The notes under the pieces were generated by a model that saw only the letters and a list, made by a program, of their open reading frames with translations, did not search any database and was not told where the DNA came from. The position numbers were made by a program, and so were the translations under genes. Shown piece by piece: positions 23,632 through 34,869 of a stretch of DNA of 64,000 nucleotides. This DNA is from Neopestalotiopsis rosae (Eukaryota > Ascomycota > Sordariomycetes > Amphisphaeriales > Sporocadaceae). The DNA is taken from positions 3,596,001 through 3,660,000 of the forward strand of contig JALGAS010000006.1 of NCBI GenBank assembly GCA_023078685.1. Reading direction: 5' to 3'. Positions within the stretch are counted from its first letter, which is position 1; each line of letters starts with the position of its first letter.

Positions 23632-24569
23632 CTAGGAAGGCTGATGTTGGAAAGAAAGGTCCCTGCTTCTTGTCTTCCCGTGGTTCACCAAATCCAGCAC
23701 GCGGATGTCCTGGGATGCGCCTGGGATGCACCAATGACAATGGGTCTGAACAGGGGTGACTGCAGCAGCTTGGAGTGCTTGGGAACTGCTGAGTGTGGGG
23801 TATGACGAGGGGAGCTCCAGGAAAGTTGGGGCAGGCGTCCGGGCTCTCGGTGCTGTAGCCGACACCTGCTTGTGAAGTAGTATCCAGTATTGTGATTAGA
23901 TGCAAGCAATATTGCACGGCTTTGGACAATAGCCCTTGCGCCTGGCACAATGTAAATAGATTGACCAAGCAATAAGATGTTCGCTATAGTTTAATTCATT
24001 CCGGAGATCTGCAGGTCTACCTGTCACTATTCTTGGTGAGTCCGGAGTCTGGATGTATGGGACAAATCTATTTGTACGAGTAAAGGAAGCAGATCAGTAT
24101 ACCATGTAGACGTGAATGATCTAGTCCTATTTACCCTTTCCTTTTTCGAAGTGTCTATGAATTTGCAGACCAGAAGAATCTGTCGGTCTGAATGAGAGAC
24201 CGGTCAAAAAAACAAAACAATATTGGCTCCCCAATAGCTCCAACGCAAGAAGCGGGAACCTTGGAAAACAATAAATCAGTGGACGGTAAAAGCTGCTGAT
24301 GATGAGCAGAGAACCCACTGTTTTGGGGGAGCGCGAACCCACCCTTTGGGCACCTTTACTTGCGCGCCAACACCCAGACAGGCCAGAGAGCTGCCCTATT
24401 TCCCCCAAAGCTACAGCAAAGAGAGCATCAGAAGCCAATGAAATACACGTTATACCCGCAAAGCTAAACCCATTCTTTCGACGAGCATACCGCGCCTATC
24501 TTTTTTTCCCTCTCTTTTCCTACCTCGTCCTTACTGGTTGACTGGCTATCTGTCTCTGTCTGCATCCTG

Positions 24570-24579
24570 CGACATATAA
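24570..24579 (+). promoter_or_regulatory. TATA-like element upstream of gem1
   Basis: CATATAAAGG lies about 145 bases before the gem1 start codon, within reach of a transcription start. Supported by sequence and position only. Confidence 0.35.
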
Positions 24580-24721
24580 AGGTTCACCTGCAGCTGTGTA
24601 CTATCTTTGTGAGCTCTGTCGTCTTGCTGCCACCAACTTGCGCAAGCTTGCTGCTGCTGCCGGTCCTGTGATGGCACCGTGGTAGGACCGAGTTCACACG
24701 ACGACCCAAACCTTTGCCAGT

Positions 24722-26692
24722 ATGACTACCGGTATGTCTTTTGCGAGCCTTTATTTGCTGTTCAACCTTTCACGTCGCTCGTATTGGGAATTCGACTGAC
24801 ATGATCCGGCAAAAATAGTCCGCATCTGTGTCTGCGGAGACGAGGGGACCGGGAAATCGAGTCTCATTGCCTCCCTCGTCAAGGACGTCTTTGTGAGCAA
24901 CAAGATCCAGTCCGTTCTTCCGCAAATCACGATCCCGCCGAGCATAACCACGCCCGAAAATGTCACCACGACCATTGTCGACACCTCGGCCCGGCCGCAG
25001 GACCGCACTGTTCTGCGCAAGGAGATCCGCAAGTGCAACGTTATCCTACTGGTATACAGCGACCACTACAGCTTCGAACGTGTTGCACTGTTCTGGATGC
25101 CCTACTTTCGGTCGTTAGGCGTAAATGTGCCCGTAGTGGTGTGTGCCAACAAGTCAGACTTGGTCCGCGACAGCAGCACGCCGCAGGTTGTAGAGGAAGA
25201 GATGCTCCCGGTCATGACCGAGTTTCGCGAGATCGACTCGTGCATCCGTGCCAGTGCGAGAGAGCACAGCAACGTAAACGAGACATTCTTTCTGTGCCAG
25301 AAGGCTGTTACGCATCCCATCGCACCACTTTACGACCACAAGGAAGGAGACCTGAAGCCAGCCTGCGTGTCCGCACTAAGAAGGATATTCTATCTGTGTG
25401 ACAAGGACCAGGACGGGTATTTGAACGACGATGAAATGCACAAATTCCAGGTCAAATGCTTCAACCGACCGCTAGCGCCCGAGGATCTGGACAACATCAA
25501 GTTGTCTCTGTCCAAGTCGATCCCGAGATACAGCACTGAAAATGGAATAGACATGAGGGGATTCTTGCAGCTCAACAAGTTTTATGCTGAAAAGGGAAGG
25601 CATGAGACGATTTGGGTGATATTGCGAAAGTACCACTACACGGACAGTCTAAGCCTGGAAGACAGCTTTATACATCCCAAGTTTGAAGTGCCAGAGTACG
25701 CATCGGCAGAACTCAGTCCAGCTGGCTACCGCTTCTTCGTCGATCTCTTTCTCTTATTTGATAAGGACAATGATGGCGGGCTCAACGACCACGAGCTCAA
25801 CGCTCTATTTGCGCCAACTCCTGGGCTGCCGCAATCCTGGGTGGAGTCGTCGTTTCCCTCTTCGACGGTCCGCAACGAGGCAGGTCATGTCACACTGCAA
25901 GGCTGGCTTGCTCAGTGGAGCATGACAACCTTTCAAGAACCCAAAACTACCATTGAATATCTGGCATATCTCGGCTTTGAGCCATTTGGCACAAGAGATA
26001 CCTTGACTTCGGCTCTCAAAGTTACCAAAGCACGTAAGAGGAGAAATCGGCCTGGTCGCGTCGAACGAAACGTGGTGCTGTGTTACGTCCTCGGAGCCGC
26101 CAGTTCTGGCAAATCTTCCTTGCTGGACTCCTTCTTGAACCGACCGTTCGACAGCTTGTATCATCCAACCATCAAACCACGCAGAGCAGTGAACAGTGTC
26201 GAGCTTCCAGGTGGAAAGCAGTGCTACCTTATTCTTGAGGAGCTCGGAGAGCTTGAGCCAGCTATTCTAGAAAACCAAGCCAAGCTGGACGCATGCGACC
26301 TGATATGTTATGCCTACGACTCGTCGGATCCAGACTCATTCTCGCATATTGTCGATCTCCGGCAACGATTTCCCCAGCTAGATGCGCTCCCGGCCATTTA
26401 TACAGCACTGAAAGCCGACAGAGACAAGGCGACGCAGCGCAGCGAGCTCCAGCCAGACCAGTACACGTCGAGCTTCATGATGAGCTCGCCATTGCACGTC
26501 AGCGTTACTTGGAACAGCATCAGCGAATTCTTCGTGGCGCTCGCCGAAGCAGCTACGAACCCCGGCACTGGGTTCCCCAAGAACGAAGAGCCACCACCCG
26601 ACCGATCCAGTTACTATATTGCTGGCGGCGCCGTCCTGTGCGCGGGCGTGGCGGCCTTTATGATATGGCGCCGATCCACGAATGCTGCTTAG
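24722..26692 (+). CDS. GEM1: Gem1/Miro mitochondrial Rho GTPase
   Basis: Two exons (24722-24731, 24819-26692) give 627 residues; the 87-base intron has donor GTATGT and a GACTGAC branch site. The first GTPase domain has P-loop GDEGTGKSS (10-18) and NKSD guanine specificity. Two EF-hands follow: [12 protein letters not shown] (198-209) and [12 protein letters not shown] (318-329). The second GTPase domain has P-loop GAASSGKSS from 429. The tail is a single hydrophobic segment, residues about 602-621, followed by basic residues, which is a C-terminal outer-membrane anchor. This is the full Miro layout. Yeast Gem1 acts at mitochondria-ER contacts (ERMES) and in mitochondrial inheritance. The first exon encodes only three codons and one base. 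Confidence 0.96.
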
Positions 26693-27316
26693 GAGGCAGC
26701 GAGGGCTCTGATCGATCGCCTCTGACCGTTCGTCGCTTTTCTGCTGCCTTTTCTTTACGAAACCTCCACTCTTCTCCCAATTGAGCAACAATTGCAAAGT
26801 CCTTATGTTTGTTATAATCTTGGCATTTTCCGGAGCCCGGGGGCTGTTTTTTCCATGCTTCCATTTTGCCTTTTTGTTCCAGATAGAGATCTCCGAGTTC
26901 TAAATCGGATATTATTTCTTTTCTTCCTCCCTGCCTTCTGATACCCAACTCTTGAACTTCTACGCTCATGAACAGCCCAAATGTGGGTTGTCGTGAGACG
27001 AAGTTGCACATACGCATTGCACAATGTAGAATTTAATATCAAAGCAAAAAAACACCATTTCAAAGACTTTTCTTCATGCGTGACTTTGCCATATCATTTC
27101 GTGTGATCATATAAGTGGTATTAGTAATATGTATGCCAGTGGGCTCAATTCTCCTGATGTCATGCCAGACTCATGGAGCATAAAACAGCTCGGTACCGAA
27201 CAACAGCCACAATGCTACGCCTTATTTGCCGCTTCAAGTAGCATGATTACTCGTCAAACGATGTGATATGAGTATTCGGCAGATAGACTCACTCATCTAC
27301 CTTTGAGAGAACCCAT
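26693..27316. other. Intergenic between convergent gem1 and nse2
   Basis: About 620 bases between two stop codons. No gene or notable repeat is seen; it probably holds the two 3' untranslated regions. Confidence 0.65.
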
Positions 27317-28827
27317 TTAGTCTTCTTCCTCCTCTTCCTCATCATCATCCACGGCGCTCGCTCTGCCGCCGCGACGACGATCCCTGGGCTCCTTCTTGAT
27401 GTTCCGATGCGAAGTAACCCGCATACTAAGGTCGGGATCTTCCACCTCGTCGTCCTCATCATCGTCGTCGTCATTTGCCTCTTCTTGCTGCGCGCGTTTG
27501 ATTTGGCGTAGCATGAACTGGTCTAGACTGAAATCACGCATGGATACCTCCTGAGTTGTTGCACGTCGCGTCAGTAAACCGACTTGGGGAGGGTTTTGAA
27601 ATAATTATCGACGTGAAGAAGAGCAAAGAAACGTACCTGGTTACAACCAGTCTGTGGACACCTCGCCGTACGCCCAGCGTGGCCCCTGAGGAACTCCTGG
27701 ATGGCCCTCTTCTCAAATGTATGGTTGCACTTTGCGCTCGTGTACGGCTCCTGCATCATGACCATGCTGAGGGGACACCGGAGGTCCTTCTTCTCGCGCG
27801 CCACGATCAAGTCGTCGTCCTCGTCATCCTCTCCCTCCTCCTCGTCGCCATCCTCGTCGCCGCCGTCGTGTTGCTGATGCCCGCCTCGCGACGAGAACCA
27901 CTTGGAAGCGTCCGGCAGCGCCTTGCCGTCACGGTGCGCGGCGTCGTGCCACAGCTTCTTGAACTGGATGTAGTCATTGTTCAGGCCGTAGCGCTGGTAC
28001 AAGCTCTTGCTCTCGTAATCGGCGTGCAGCTGGGCCTTGTTATCCCGGAGGCGCTTGAGGGGGCCCTTGACAGGTTCTGCCCCCTCATCGTCGTCTGCCT
28101 CCTCTTCCTCATCTTGCTCTTCCTCCTCCTCCTCCTCCTCGTCATTGTCCCGCTTGATGCCCTGCCCGCTCTCGATCCGGCGCTCCCGCAGCTGCTGCCG
28201 CCGGACCGCCCTCGCCTGCGCGGCGGCCGCGCGGTCCGCGACGCGGAAGCTCTCCTGCTCCACCTCCTGCACCGTGTTGGCCGCCGCCGTCCGCGAGTCC
28301 TCCATCTCCACCATCCAGTCAATGACCTCGCGCACGCCCTCGTCGCACCGCCTCGTCAGGTCGGGGACCTCTTGGCGGAGGATGTCGATGGCGGCGCGTA
28401 GGGCCCTTGTCTCGTCGTCTTCTTCTTCTTCTACCTCGTCGTTGCCGTCCCCTCCTTCCTCCTGCTTCTCGCCGCCGCGCTCCCGCCGCCGTTCCAGGTG
28501 TCGCGCCAGCACCTGCCTCCGCTCCGTGTACCGGTCATTGACCTCGGCGACGCTCTCGCCGAGCAGGCGGACGCTCTTCTCCAGCTCGGCGCCGTACTTG
28601 CGCGCCTCGGTCGTGTTCTTGGACAGCTCGGCGAGGGCCTGGCGGCCGCGCTGGTCGAGGGCAAAGGTGGGCAGCTCGTACTCGGGCATCTCCTCGTCTT
28701 GCTGCTGCTGTCGCTGCCGCTTGTGCGAGGTGCGACTGCCGCTGCTGTTGCCGCTTACACCGGTCCCCGGCCTTGTGCTCCCGTGGCGTGAGCCGCTCGG
28801 GGCGTTGGAGAGGAGTCGTCGAGACAT
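27317..28827 (-). CDS. NSE2: Nse2/Mms21-type SUMO E3 ligase (SP-RING), Smc5/6 complex
   Basis: Two exons (28827-27637, 27550-27317) give 474 residues; the 86-base intron has donor GTACGT. The SP-RING starts at residue 351: Cys351, then Cys367 and His369 in KCNHTF, then Cys390 and Cys395 in CPQTGC, followed by the exon 2 segment VSMRDFSLD. Upstream are Glu/Lys-rich coiled-coil helices, as expected for docking on Smc5, with two acidic runs. The family sumoylates Smc5/6 subunits and other repair proteins. At 474 residues it is longer than yeast Mms21 (about 267) because of disordered acidic insertions and an acidic C-terminal tail. Exon 1 is GC-rich; long antisense frames there are shadows. Confidence 0.87.
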
Positions 28828-29664
28828 TTTGTCGTTTTGTTGTTTCTTGGTGATCTTGTCTTGGGAGTGTTGCTGCGTCCGTTCCCAGCCAAGAGGACTG
28901 CTGCTATCACCGGCGACAAGGCTGACTTGGTAATCAAATCAAGATCGGTAGATGTACCCTAGTTACGGCGCTTGAAGCGCTACAGCGGAATTGTGTCAGA
29001 GACTTGAAGATTGGTCATTATTTTTCTGGTAATGATTTGAGTTCTAGACGCGTGGGGAAGACGCGACGGTCCAGGGTATGTTTAAGAGGCCGTGTCGTTG
29101 GGTCGAATCGCACTGTCCACTCGAATGGCGGGGGGATAGAGGGGGAAAGATAAGGACAATAGATGCAAGCTACTGATTAAGGTTCTCGTATAAAATGTCC
29201 ACTACCGATATTGTGCATACAGAGGATTGCATCAAAAACCGGCGCTGGAAGTGATCGACACTGATTCAGGGTCCAATGCCGGTCTGGACTTGTCGCTGTC
29301 TGTATTCGGTCTGTCTTGCCTCTTGTTGTAAGCTAATTCGATGCAAGGTTTGAAGGAACCGCCACTATTTCTTTTCACATCTGTACACGAGAGTGGCATT
29401 GATATGTTTTTGTAGTAGTAGCAAGACTTGTCATGAGTGCGCCGTGTTCTATCAAAATTGGGTATTATCAAACATGATCGAATTGAATTCTCTGGTTGAT
29501 TAGGTATTCATAATATCTTGAAATGTCTTTCCATATCCGTGAATCGTGGTCCCGTGCAGCGAGCTATCCCACTATAGTTGCCGTCATTTGCCGTACGCCT
29601 GTAAAAGATTCGAACCCTCTGTGGACAAGAGTCTAGAAAAAGAGGAAAAGAATATGGTAGTTGC
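28828..29664. other. Intergenic, no gene seen
   Basis: About 840 bases between nse2 and the next minus-strand gene. Only short frames are present. One B-box-like string (GGTTCGAATC, minus strand, near 29609) has no matching tRNA structure. Confidence 0.55.
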
Positions 29665-30939
29665 CTATTCTCCATAGTCACTCTCGCTGTGGTGTCCGTC
29701 GTCTCCTGTAAGATTATTGTGTATCGTATGGAGTGTTTGCAGCCACATGCCAAACATGGACTGTACCGATTTTTTGTGCTCTGCTGCCAACCCCATGCCT
29801 TCGACTTTTTCCATGAGCTTCTCGTACGCCTCCATCATGAGCCAGATCTGCAATGTCGAGGTCTCGCCACTTGGTCTCGTGGCGTTGCTGCTGAATGCCG
29901 TGGTCAACTCCTTGGTCAAGAGGTCGGATATGATCTGCACAGTAGGATTCTCGGGGAGCAAAGAGGCCACGGATTGGCCGCGCGGGCTCGTAGATGCCGT
30001 TACTTGTGCCGCCGCCACGTGGTGGTCCCGGGGAGCAGGAGAAGCCGGGTCTGTCAATAGCGAGACGGGCTTGAAGTAAATGGCATCCTCCTCGAACCCG
30101 ACCAGAGTGCCATCTGAAGAAGTAGGCGAGCCCGTGTCCTGCTTATAGGACTTTGGCAGAGCAATAACTGTCTTTACCGGACCATTGTTCGGGAGCTCCC
30201 AAGCCCGCGTCCCGAGGTCAGAAGGTAGTTCTTGCAATTCTTGGAACGGCGTCATGAACCTCTCCTCCACGTCCGACGGCGTCTCAACCAGCGCTCTGTA
30301 GGACTCTGCAATATGCTCAATGCTTGTAGCATCTTGCGATGAGTTCGGGTCGCGCGCATGGGCGGCGGACTCTTCGAGCTGGCCAATGCGAGTTACCGGC
30401 GTCTTGGCCTTCCTCCTAGATGTCGACGCAGATGATGCAGCGGACGAGTGGCTGTCGGGCGAATAGAGACCGTCTGTGGATGCCGTCTCTGACATGTGTG
30501 GGGGCAGCTCAACATTGGCCACAGTCAAGTGTGCAAACTCGGGCACAATATTGGTGACTTCTGGGGTGGTAACAATGTGCTTCTCTTCCTGGACGTGCGG
30601 CTGGGGCACGAACTCGACGTCCTTGGCAACATATCTGCTGGTTCGCAGATAGTCGTTCCATTTGGGATCAGATAGGTCAATTGGCATGGGCGAGCCATTG
30701 GCCGTCGTCGATGTCACCTTGGTAGAGTCGTTGTTTCGTCTTGTAAAGGATGACCAGCGGAAACCTCGAGACTCTGTCTTGGCATTGCTGGTGATGGAGT
30801 TTGCATATGATACGCTATTCCGCTTCTGCTGCTGCGCGTTGCTGGGGATCTTTTGCAGCTTCCGCCTGAGTTTCTTGCCCTCGGGTTTTGTGGGCGTCTG
30901 CAGCGCGCCCAATGCTACTGGTGATCGATACAGGTCCAT
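29665..30939 (-). CDS. Unknown Ser/Thr-rich fungal protein
   Basis: One exon, 424 residues from the ATG at 30939 (MDLYRSPVALG). An ATG 42 codons upstream is in frame, but the extra residues look untranslated and overlap a TATATAA string at about 31018. The N-terminus is basic (KKLRRKLQK) and the middle is rich in Ser, Thr, Pro and Glu. The last 90 residues are helical and include LQIWLMMEAYEKLMEKVEGMG and an acidic end (SESDYGE). I do not recognise a domain. The even composition, length and clean promoter position favour a real gene. It may be a fungal-specific regulator; no function is proposed. Confidence 0.72.
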   Translation of the reverse strand: MDLYRSPVALGALQTPTKPEGKKLRRKLQKIPSNAQQQKRNSVSYANSITSNAKTESRGFRWSSFTRRNNDSTKVTSTTANGSPMPIDLSDPKWNDYLRTSRYVAKDVEFVPQPHVQEEKHIVTTPEVTNIVPEFAHLTVANVELPPHMSETASTDGLYSPDSHSSAASSASTSRRKAKTPVTRIGQLEESAAHARDPNSSQDATSIEHIAESYRALVETPSDVEERFMTPFQELQELPSDLGTRAWELPNNGPVKTVIALPKSYKQDTGSPTSSDGTLVGFEEDAIYFKPVSLLTDPASPAPRDHHVAAAQVTASTSPRGQSVASLLPENPTVQIISDLLTKELTTAFSSNATRPSGETSTLQIWLMMEAYEKLMEKVEGMGLAAEHKKSVQSMFGMWLQTLHTIHNNLTGDDGHHSESDYGE

Positions 30940-31012
30940 GTTGTCGTGGTAATGTGCAACAAAGAAGAAAATAACGAAAAAAGTAGAGCGATCAGGTGGG
31001 CAGGCCGGTAGG

Positions 31013-31023
31013 TGGGTATATAA
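31013..31023 (-). promoter_or_regulatory. TATA-like element of the unknown protein gene
   Basis: GGTATATAATG on the plus strand reads CATTATATACC on the minus strand, about 75 bases upstream of the ATG at 30939. It suits the shorter start of that gene. Confidence 0.35.
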
Positions 31024-33892
31024 TGCGGCACCAGGATCTGTTGAGCCGCAAACAGGCAGCGCCAAAGCCGCCAGACAGGACTAGTAGTAGTACTGGAGAT
31101 AGTAATATGGCGGTCTGGGGTATACTATGATTATTGTGTAATGGCGTTTCGAAGCTCTTGAAAAGAATTGGAAGATGTCCAAACTGTATCGAATAGGCAG
31201 ACAATGAAAGAAGAAAAGGATGACGTTTGAGAAGAGAAAAAAGTAAAACACAAAAATGGTTCGCGAGCAGAGTCACTCAGGGTGTTAGTCAAAAGCCAAT
31301 GCGAAAACAGGATTGATATTTCTCATGTCGACATGGGGCTTCCCGAGGGGTGGGTGTGGTGGGTGGGCTCCCACGTACATAATGTATGAACTGCATTCAT
31401 TCTTCCCCCCAATAAGGTGCCCCTCATCGATACAGTACCCATCCATGTATGGAGGCTATCTGATGACATGGCTGCACGAGCTAGCGATTAAACAGTGGTC
31501 ATCCTTGAATTGCCGTAACAAATTCCCATGTCTGTCTGCGTGGCCGCCGTCGCCGCCGCCGCCCCTCTAGAGAAGAGGACCAGAAAGAGAAAGAAGAGAA
31601 AAACCTTACCCAAAAAGCTGTCTTTGCCTCCTTACTGGACGGATCGACTGGATTGGAAAACAGACGAGGGCGAACCTTGGGGAGTTAGCCTGCAGTCCTA
31701 AAATGCATGTTGCCGAAGCTTTGGGGCGGCTAGTGTGCAGAATTCTATCCAAGGCAGCACGAGTAACGAGAGGCAAGAAGAAAAAGACGGGGGAATACTG
31801 AACAGTCAATTGTACTGTGCAGTTTAATGGCTACGCCCCGAGCGCATGCAGAACTCGCAAGGTTGGATTGACGGACTGATATGTAGCATTGAGATAAAAA
31901 TGGTATCATGTAGGTAGGTTAGATCGGTTGGCTGTACGAAGTAGGTTGTGCTTGTTACAGTACATGATGCATTTCAGTTGTTACCTACTCACACGCATAG
32001 TGGAGATATCCTCCTGTATTGCGAGTCGATTACCAGAGTGAAGACCTATAGTGAAATAACACAGGCAAGTAGTCAGGGAAATAGCATGTATCCAACTTCT
32101 TCCATGTGTCAATGTCTCAGTATTATCAAGACTGTAGATTTTTTCTTCTTCTCCATCTTTGTTTTTGTCTCATCGTTGGGCTGCAGCTAAAATATGGAAT
32201 CTGCCTGCCTGCCTACCTTACCATTCCACTACTGTACAACTGACGAGAAGAGGCGGGGCTCCGGGGTCCTTTCTGCTGTGCTGGTCGGTGGGATCGTGCA
32301 TTTGCATACAGTATCTGCTTGCATTTTGCCCAGCCCCAGTTGCGAGTTGGCAAACAATAACAACAAATGGAAGTGAAAATTTATTCGCAGATACTGTAGA
32401 CAGATAGACAGGAGAACAGAGAACAGACCTGCACAGTATCCAAATGTCTGTCCATCCATACACCCACTCACCTATCCATCTTTCGGCCTCTTCTTCCGTT
32501 TGATCCAATCAGTGGCTTGCCCTAGATACCAGGCTGCATATCGTACAAGCAGGGGGTCCTGGAATACTACCCTTGATGATGAGCTGAGTAGAAGCACCCA
32601 ACTGCACCCTGCTTCCAAGGTGGACATCTTGGGCTGATGTCATATTCATTCTGGTTGTGCGACTCGTATTCCTCCAAGTCCAATGGCCTCGCTTCGGTTC
32701 GCCGTGCACCTTGGGGGAATAGAAACACTATCCAAGTTTTTTCCTTTGGTCAGCTTGCCTACTTGCTTGTTCCTGCGCTGGTCACATACTCTGTATCCTA
32801 CCTGCGCTAGAAGAAAAGAGAAGAAGACGAGTGGGACCTAGGTAATCATGTTCATTGCACCATTTGTGCCATGTGCTCGCCCAGGGAATTGGCCAATGCG
32901 AATGCATCGTCCGTCCAAAGGGAGCTGGAGGTTACCGAAGTTTTGCGGTAAGCCCACACCGGTATAATGGGCCACTTTACAGTTGGCTTAACCTGCTGCT
33001 AGGCTGGATTTGCGGAGTACAGGCATCCACCTGCCAGTACGACCTGGGCGGGAATATCGCATCTCGCCCAGCTTCATACTGCATACACAGTATGTACAGT
33101 AACAATGTATTAATTCCAGTCTCTTGGCCCGGTATAAAGTCTATGCAAGGCATTGTCCGGATCTTCCTGACTGCGTTCGTCTGTCGTTTCTTCGAGGTCA
33201 TCCCCATCCTCTGTTGGGGGCCGAAAGGGGGCCCTTCACTTGTTACCCGACATTCAACAAGGTCAAGTGCAACCATGTATGTAGCCTATTGTGTACGGGA
33301 CTAACCTACACGTGCATATCCGCCGACATACACGATCATCATGCTTGCTTACCCAGCCCTCCACCACGCCACGCTTTTTGAGTACCGGGCTCCGGGCCAA
33401 GCTCACCGCCAGCTCCAAGCTTATTTTTTTTTTCACAAGTCATAAAATATCATGAGGCTGTTCAACATATGACGAAGAAATATGCGGTCACTTCCGAGAA
33501 AGTCCTTGGCTATCATGTCCAGCGCATGAGTGGCGAGTACGGGGGACATACATGTTGACTTGCAGAGGAAAGTCCTCTTACCTACCGCCGTGGACCTCAA
33601 TGGATCGGTCCGGACAAAACGGCCGATGCGCTGCGGCTTTCGCTTGTAGGTAATACTGTAGGTATGCTCGCCGGGGCGTGCACTAACGCGCTCTTGGCAA
33701 AACCATGATCCGGCCACCACGCGTAACAAGCCTTGCCTGCCCGCCAAAACATGACCTATACCGATGGAACACCTATTATTTACATGTTTCAGTGAAGCAG
33801 TTGATCGCATTTGTTGAAGTAGAGGTCAATTTCTCGTAAATTTCCTCTGTTTCTCAGCTTCTCTTCTCCTACGTCTTCTTTGGCAGGTGAAA

Positions 33893-34138
33893 TCAGCACT
33901 CATGGGTCACTCCGCATAGTCCAAGAATGCGCCGAAGGAGCTGCCCCAGTTCAATTGGCTGCCAGCCAACGATAGTATTCCATATACTACAATTGAGTAT
34001 ACCATGTGGCTTGATTGTAGAGAGACTCACTCCCGAGTCTGTAAAGAAAGCCACTTGAGCTATCTGCGCATCACCGTTGGCCCACCTTCGAACATGCGTA
34101 AGCCTCGAACAAAATGGCATGTTAGTGCTTAGAGCCAT
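33893..34138 (-). other. Possible small gene or gene fragment, unresolved
   Basis: An ATG-started minus-strand frame of 81 codons reads like a protein in two blocks: SRLTHVRRWANGDAQIAQVAFF, shown here by its ends only, at 34104-34042, and VGWQPIELGQLLRRILGL near its C-terminus. Between them is an intron-like piece with GTGAGT donor and TGTAG acceptor, about 44 bases, but removing it shifts the frame to a quick stop. It may be a pseudogene, a wrongly read intron or chance. No family recognised. Confidence 0.2.
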
Positions 34139-34281
34139 GAATCCTCATGCCCCACGTAGATCCGTGATCGTCCGTTGTCGCGGTTGCCTATATGTACGCG
34201 TTGCAACCATCCAATAATACTTACACAGTTTTGAGCTACAACAACTCTTCCCCGTCGGAACACTCGTTTGCAGGCGACATC

Positions 34282-34869
34282 ATGGCATCCAGAGCCTTCT
34301 TTGACCCCATCACGCTGCTCAGGGCGGCCCCTCTCATCTCCTCGACCGCCGCCCTCTCCTACTCGTTTGACCAGTGGAACTTTCTCGCCAACTTTTTGCG
34401 GCCGATTCACTATGACAACTTCAACACCCTCGTGCCCCCGTACTTTGCCACCTTTTGGCCCGTGGGGCTGGCCCAAATCTTTGTCCTCTACGGCGTCACC
34501 ATTGGCACGGGAATCGCCAATGTGAGACAGCCCAACGGCGCGTGGCAGTGGTATGCCGCTGGAACGACGCTGGCGTTTGCGCATTTTGCATTTGTGCCCA
34601 AGATTAGTATGTATGTCCCGCGCGACGTTTTTTGCAAGAAACGTTCCGACTGTTTCTTTCCCGCTTTCGAAACGGAGCAACACTGACATGACTGCAAATT
34701 AGTGTGGCCCGTACAAGCCATATTTGAAGAGGTCGAGGAGCCACGGGGCAATGGCAACAAGGCACTCAAGTGGTGGCTCAATGTTCACTCCATCCGGTCC
34801 TTTGTGGCTGACCTGCCTGCTTGGGTCTGCTTTTCCGTCGCTGCTTTGGCGTCTTTGCAGGCAGTATAA
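34282..34869 (+). CDS. Small integral membrane protein, possibly DUF1772-like
   Basis: Two exons (34282-34606, 34703-34869) give 163 residues; the 96-base intron has donor GTATGT and a CTGAC branch site. Four hydrophobic stretches are visible: near residues 9-28, 50-75, 84-105 and 143-163. The WWLNVHSIRSF motif before the last segment resembles the W-x-x-x-H-x-x-R pattern of DUF1772 proteins, the group that includes anthrone oxygenases, but the match is loose. An earlier in-frame ATG at 34192 would add 30 residues; I prefer 34282 (MASRAFFDP) because the membrane topology begins there. No aromatic polyketide genes are nearby, so an oxygenase role is not supported. Confidence 0.72.

Larger units (their letters stand above)
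23223..24721. other. Intergenic (divergent creC / gem1 promoters)
   Basis: Divergent 1.5 kb space. It contains an AGGTCC hexamer repeat (23602-23631) and a TATA-like site near 24571. The plus-strand frame 23467-23805 is explained in part by the repeat (Arg-Ser runs) and has no other support. Confidence 0.6.
30940..34281. other. Intergenic, no firm gene
   Basis: About 3.3 kb between divergent genes. Many short frames on both strands lack features. One stretch on the minus strand (33893-34138) is protein-like and is listed separately at low confidence. A T11 run lies near 33423. Confidence 0.5.

Noticed and set aside
27556..28933. Long plus-strand frames opposite nse2
   Set aside because: They are Ser-, Leu- and Arg-rich low-complexity translations of the reverse of acidic runs. 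The minus strand carries an intact SP-RING.
29600..29625. tRNA on the minus strand at a GGTTCGAATC string
   Set aside because: No A-box or foldable cloverleaf lies upstream, and the T-stem would rely on G-T pairs.
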